From Anisakis pegreffii (lineage: Eukaryota; Nematoda; Chromadorea; Rhabditida; Anisakidae), in NCBI GenBank assembly GCA_035041965.1, contig JAPYMA010000618.1, positions 1 through 64,000 on the forward strand: DNA of 64,000 nucleotides. The letters run 5' to 3'. The translations under genes were made by a program, and so were the position numbers. The notes beneath the pieces were generated by a model. That model saw only the letters and a list, made by a program, of their open reading frames with translations. It was not told the origin of the DNA and ran no database searches. How positions within the stretch are numbered: position 1 is the stretch's first letter; each line of letters starts with the position of its first letter. This document shows positions 60,013 through 64,000 of the stretch, piece after piece.

Positions 60013-61698
60013 ATCGACCGCAGAGAGGGATCAAGCCTCCGCCTGTGTTTCCAAAGACGTTTAGAAACGGAACAGTAAGTGATAAGCAACGAGCAGACTC
60101 TCTTCCGGGTGCTACTGAAACAGGTTCTTCGACCGATTCAACCGCATCGAATTGGGACGGTTTTGAGCCTTCGGATTCATCAAGCACAACGACAGCCACA
60201 ATGCAGTCTACAATGGAAGCGAGACGAGCGTTTTTGGTCAGTCTATAATATTATTTCGAACGAGGTGCATTACTTATACGAATGAAACCTATGAATTCAG
60301 TATATATAAAACTTAAAATTCCCACCATTAAAGTAATTTTTTATTGGATTCCTTTAGAAAAGCGAGGTTTTCTCTCTTAAGGCACCATCGAATCCACCTC
60401 CGCCCGTGCCAATAGCTCATCTGAAAAACGGCTCACCACTGAAATTGCTGAATGGTACAAGTACACATGAAACGAACATAACGAACGGTATGTCACACGG
60501 AGATCAGCTGAACAAAGTCAAACTGAACAATTTGGAGACAGCGCCTAAAATCGATCTGAAACTTCCGAAAGTTCCACCAAAGGTGGAGAATTCCAGTACA
60601 GTTTCATCGGCTGATTTTAACACTTCTACAGGTATCGTTTGCCCTTTTTGCTGTTATTATTTGTTAGGATTAATGTCATTGCTTTGCTATTGTTGATTCA
60701 TTTTTCGCATTGAATGGTTCAAAAGTGAAAATTTCTTTTCAGCCACGACAGTTCCGAAGAGCGAAAAACTAAAAACGCTTCAGTTGAACGGACATGTTGG
60801 TTTCGACTCTTTGCCACATCAGTTAGTTCGGAAGTGCACCGAGCAAGGGTATATCGTTGTGAATATTTGATTAGCATTCTACCTTTCTGAGCTTTCAGAA
60901 CTGCCCAATTTTGTGGTTTGTTTTCGTGAGAATTCATACTCAGTAAGGATTCATATTCCTTGAGAAGAATTGAATGTTCTGAACAGTTTTGAATAATTTT
61001 ACGTGTTCTCAAGCGAGCAATTTCAGTTTCCAATTCAATTTGATGTGTGTTGGCGAGACTGGCATGGGTAAGACAACCCTAATCGAGTCGCTGTTCAATA
61101 TGCAATTGGATTTTCCACCGTGTAATAATGAGTTGAAAACTGTGAATCTGTTGTCGCACACCTATGGTATGTGTTTATTGAAACAGTGATTTACGCATTA
61201 TAATTTGATGTAAACCTTGTGAAATCGTTTCGAAATTATCCGATTGAGATCGTGGTAGTTCTCAGAATGAATGGGTGAGAGATGATTCAACCAATGATTA
61301 GTTATAGATGTGGTGGAAGGTGGTATTCGTCTTAAGTTGACGATTGTAGAGACTGCAGGATTCGGTGATCAGCTGGACAAAGATAAGAGGTTTGCAATTA
61401 GTGAAAGTCTTGTTTTGTTTGCTTCACCGTTTTTTTGCCGTGACAGTTATATGGGCTTCATCATGATTTCTTGATTTTGCAACGGATTATTTCAAGTGAT
61501 TTTCAAACGAATTGATTTTCCAATCGATCCCGTTGCCAATTTCCTTGCGTGTTTCAGCGCTGAAGTAATCGTCGACTATATCAATGAGCAGTTCGAGAAG
61601 TATCTGAAAGAAGAACTGAAAATCAAACGTTGTCTTGACTACTACGACGATACACGTATTCATGCGTGTCTCTACTTTATATCACCAACTGGCCATGG
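60013..61698 (+). CDS. unc-61: Septin, UNC-61/SEPT6 type (3' end outside window)
   Basis: GTP-binding filament protein of cytokinesis and cell cortex. Phase-consistent exons: 60013-60236, 60358-60631, 60743-60848, 61027-61166, 61308-61389 and 61558-61698. The first two encode a Pro/Ser/Asn-rich linker ([21 protein letters not shown]). The domain starts at [16 protein letters not shown], followed by the P-loop GETGMGKT, the G3 segment [14 protein letters not shown], and [27 protein letters not shown]. The GHVGFDSLP entry is characteristic of the SEPT6 group, which UNC-61 represents in C. elegans. The G4 (AKAD) part and the C-terminal coiled coil are missing because the next exon lies beyond 64000. 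The true start is unclear: the exon at 60013 needs one upstream base, which the 58374 donor supplies. Confidence 0.9.
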
Positions 61699-64000
61699 GT
61701 ATGTTTTTGCGTTTTATTTGAGCATTACATTTTCATTGGATTGTTTACGGGAGATATCATTTTGTTCAATTGTGAATAAATCATCTTATGCTATTATAAT
61801 GCTATCGAACTATTATAATGTTCCCTAAGTTTGATGTTCATTGCGCACTAATTTGAATGATTACATCTTAATTCTTGATTTTTGATGTGTGCTTATTTCA
61901 CTGATATTTGTCCGTTGTGTGATACGGTCAGTTCGTTTATTTACTGGGAGTAATTTTGCTATGTTTGAGACGAAATTAGCATTGTATTCGAGCACATTGC
62001 TTTAAAATGGCTCATTGAAGAAGGTTGATTTATGGCTTGCAATTATTGTTCTTTATGCAAGAAAGGAAAAGGTATTGCGCGTTTGTTTGGTTTTTTTGTG
62101 GATTGTATCGCTATAGGAGCAGATGCTTTTTTGAATGAAATTGACGAATGGTTGCTTAGCAAGGAAGTAGGGAGTGAGTCTTTGAATTGCATTCAAACAA
62201 TAAAAGAACCGTACTCACTCGTGTCATCGTCTTAACTGTTCTCCAATCACAAATGTGAAATAAGAAGAAGGGAAAAAAGGACAGATCACATATACAATAT
62301 GAAATGATGGCTACTGATTCATTTTGAGAATTGGGAAAGCAGATGAATGCATTTTTTTTGGTGTGTTGAAAAAAAAAACGATATCATAAAATAAATTGGC
62401 AATTTTTATCGTGCCACAAACAGCGAACGCTCGTGATTTTGTTGTGATTTCGTTCAGTGCACGCACACTATAGCGTTCTTCATATGGCCTTATGAGCTGC
62501 ATGAAGCCAACGACTATGGTAATAGGCATTTTTAAATTTGCTACTTCCTTTAAAAGCAAATTTTTATGGTGTAATCTGATTTTTTCTTTTTAGTTCTCTA
62601 TCTTATGTTGTGTGGTTTTTTTTTGGTGAGTGCACGTGTAGAGGTAGAGATGTAGAAATTTGCTGCGTTTAAAGTTCATTTTATTCCCATCTCCATTTAT
62701 GAATACAAATCAGATAATTTGTAAATACTGCAATAGCATGAAATCATCATCAACTGATAGTAGGTAAGCTTGACAGAATCTTAAAGCAATGTTTTATGTT
62801 TGCATAAATTTGCAACGGCTATTGTAATTTGTAATATGGATGATCTTATGGGCAGATGCAATGTTTTATGTGTGTACTGCTCGGTGCCTACTGCTTTTTC
62901 TGTTCACGCGTTTTGCAATCTACAAATCTTCGTCAAAAGCATCCAATGCAAAATTTTTACGATTTGTGTTTTTTTTTTACGATTCTTTTGTCATGTGATA
63001 CGACGAGCTGAGCTGTTTCATCGTCTTCTCCTTAGCTATTATAATTCGATTTCTTATTATTGTTATTATATTCACGAGTCGAGTTTGTTTCTCATGATAG
63101 CATTGAGTGCTCTTAATGTATTTTTTGTTGTTCTGTTGAGTGGGGAGAAGGTTTAGAGATTTAGGTAGGTTTCTAGAGTTTGTGTATAATTGAATGAGGG
63201 TTAATTCATGAGACGTTCGGTGTCGTTGTGTTTTATGAATGCATTTTGTTAACCTCTCATCGAATGTGTAATTAATGCTTTTGATTGTTTAAAAGATGAG
63301 ATTAGTTGAGTGATATGGGAAAAATCATGAAAATGAATGAAAGAAGTGAAAGAATGTATTGTGATTGGTTTGTTTCCACGATGCCTGCCGTGTCTCAGTG
63401 CGTTTCGTTTTGTTTCGAAGAAGGAAATGAAATGAGATTCGAGATAGAGATAAGAAACGTTCTGGCTTGTGCCTTCTTCTGATACTGTATTTAGTTTCGA
63501 GTTTCGTAGTGTTCTCTCATTGCTGATATTGTACGCTTTGGTGTGTCGTTTGTTCAGTTTTTGAAGAAACGTTTTATTTTGACTGTGATTTGAAGTGTCG
63601 TTTCGGGTATGGATGGCTATAAAGTTGTGCTGTCGTACAATAGGGTTAACATTGTTGAAGTGACAACTTGGTAGTTAGTTATTGTGTTGGCTGTTATGAT
63701 AGCATTGTGTTGTGTTCTTTTCATCGAGACTGGCGTTTTTAAATGGTGTTTCAATAGATCCATAGAAGATATTGTAGCGTGGGCGAATACTTTTGCGGTT
63801 TGATTGGCACTTGAACAGTAACGATTTGGAGGAATATGAGATTTTTAAGGAACACGGTCAGTGCTGCTTGTCAGCCGTATTGTTAGATCGTTTAGTTGAA
63901 TCGAGGAAAAAATCCGTGAAATGCAAATTTATGATGTAAGTGTTGTCAGTCAATTGTTGACAGCTGTCTATCAGCAGAGAAGTGATCATATGAGGATGAA
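61699..64000 (+). other. Septin intron running to the window edge
   Basis: I searched for the next septin segment (SLKxLDLV..IPIIAKAD) in all plus frames and did not see it, so the intron after TGHG is at least 2.3 kb. Short frames here (for example 62032-62235 and 62800-63156) have no septin similarity and are treated as chance. Confidence 0.6.

Noticed and set aside
63800..64000. Search for the missing septin G4 exon at the right edge
   Set aside because: No frame there reads the expected LDLV or AKAD segments; the exon must lie beyond the window.

Overview
The window looks like nuclear DNA of a nematode, probably a chromadorean; I cannot place it to species. The evidence is one gene for a cellular RNA-dependent RNA polymerase of the EGO-1/RRF type, one for a cuticle collagen, one for a nematode-specific seven-helix chemoreceptor of the Sra superfamily (Sre-like), and one for a septin of the UNC-61/SEPT6 type. 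Introns are short and AT-rich, and their acceptors are mostly TTTCAG. Bacterial gene structure is absent.

Layout. 1-6.4 kb: accessory DNA. Blocks of one dispersed repeat family lie on both sides of a noncoding stretch that holds unusually GC-rich, self-complementary islands, a 66-bp tandem repeat and AT-rich simple repeats. 7.2-19.5 kb (+): the RdRP gene, about 36 exons, joined here into a phase-consistent model of about 1761 residues with an intact DLDGD catalytic loop. 20.7-23.5 kb (-): a four-exon cuticle collagen of 313 residues, with a strong fold-back sequence in its first intron. 23.8-31 kb: mostly empty, with a receptor-like exon fragment and a weak two-exon + strand candidate. 31.4-34.9 kb (-): a seven-exon Sre-like receptor of 353 residues whose exon phases all agree. 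36.6-37.9 kb (-): a decayed relative of it. 38-50 kb: mostly intergenic. It holds two ~0.75-kb hAT-like non-autonomous transposons in opposite orientations, one of them nested in the dispersed repeat, plus a degenerate copy and a tRNA-Thr-like pseudogene. 50.6-64 kb (+): a 2.1-kb Ser/Asn/Gln-rich exon, a further exon at 58.2 kb, and the septin exons from 60.0 kb, whose domain leaves the window unfinished. All junctions are phase-compatible with a single septin carrying a very long disordered N-terminus, although two genes remain possible. A 120-bp hAT MITE with a perfect 8-bp target duplication sits in one of these introns, and a possible small minus-strand gene sits in another.

The genes do not form a pathway. 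The RdRP would make secondary or antisense small RNAs, the collagen builds cuticle, the receptor senses chemicals, and the septin works in cytokinesis and cortical scaffolding. Exon coordinates were read by eye from ORFs, splice consensus and phase; the 5' ends of the RdRP and of the 50.6-kb gene are the least certain.
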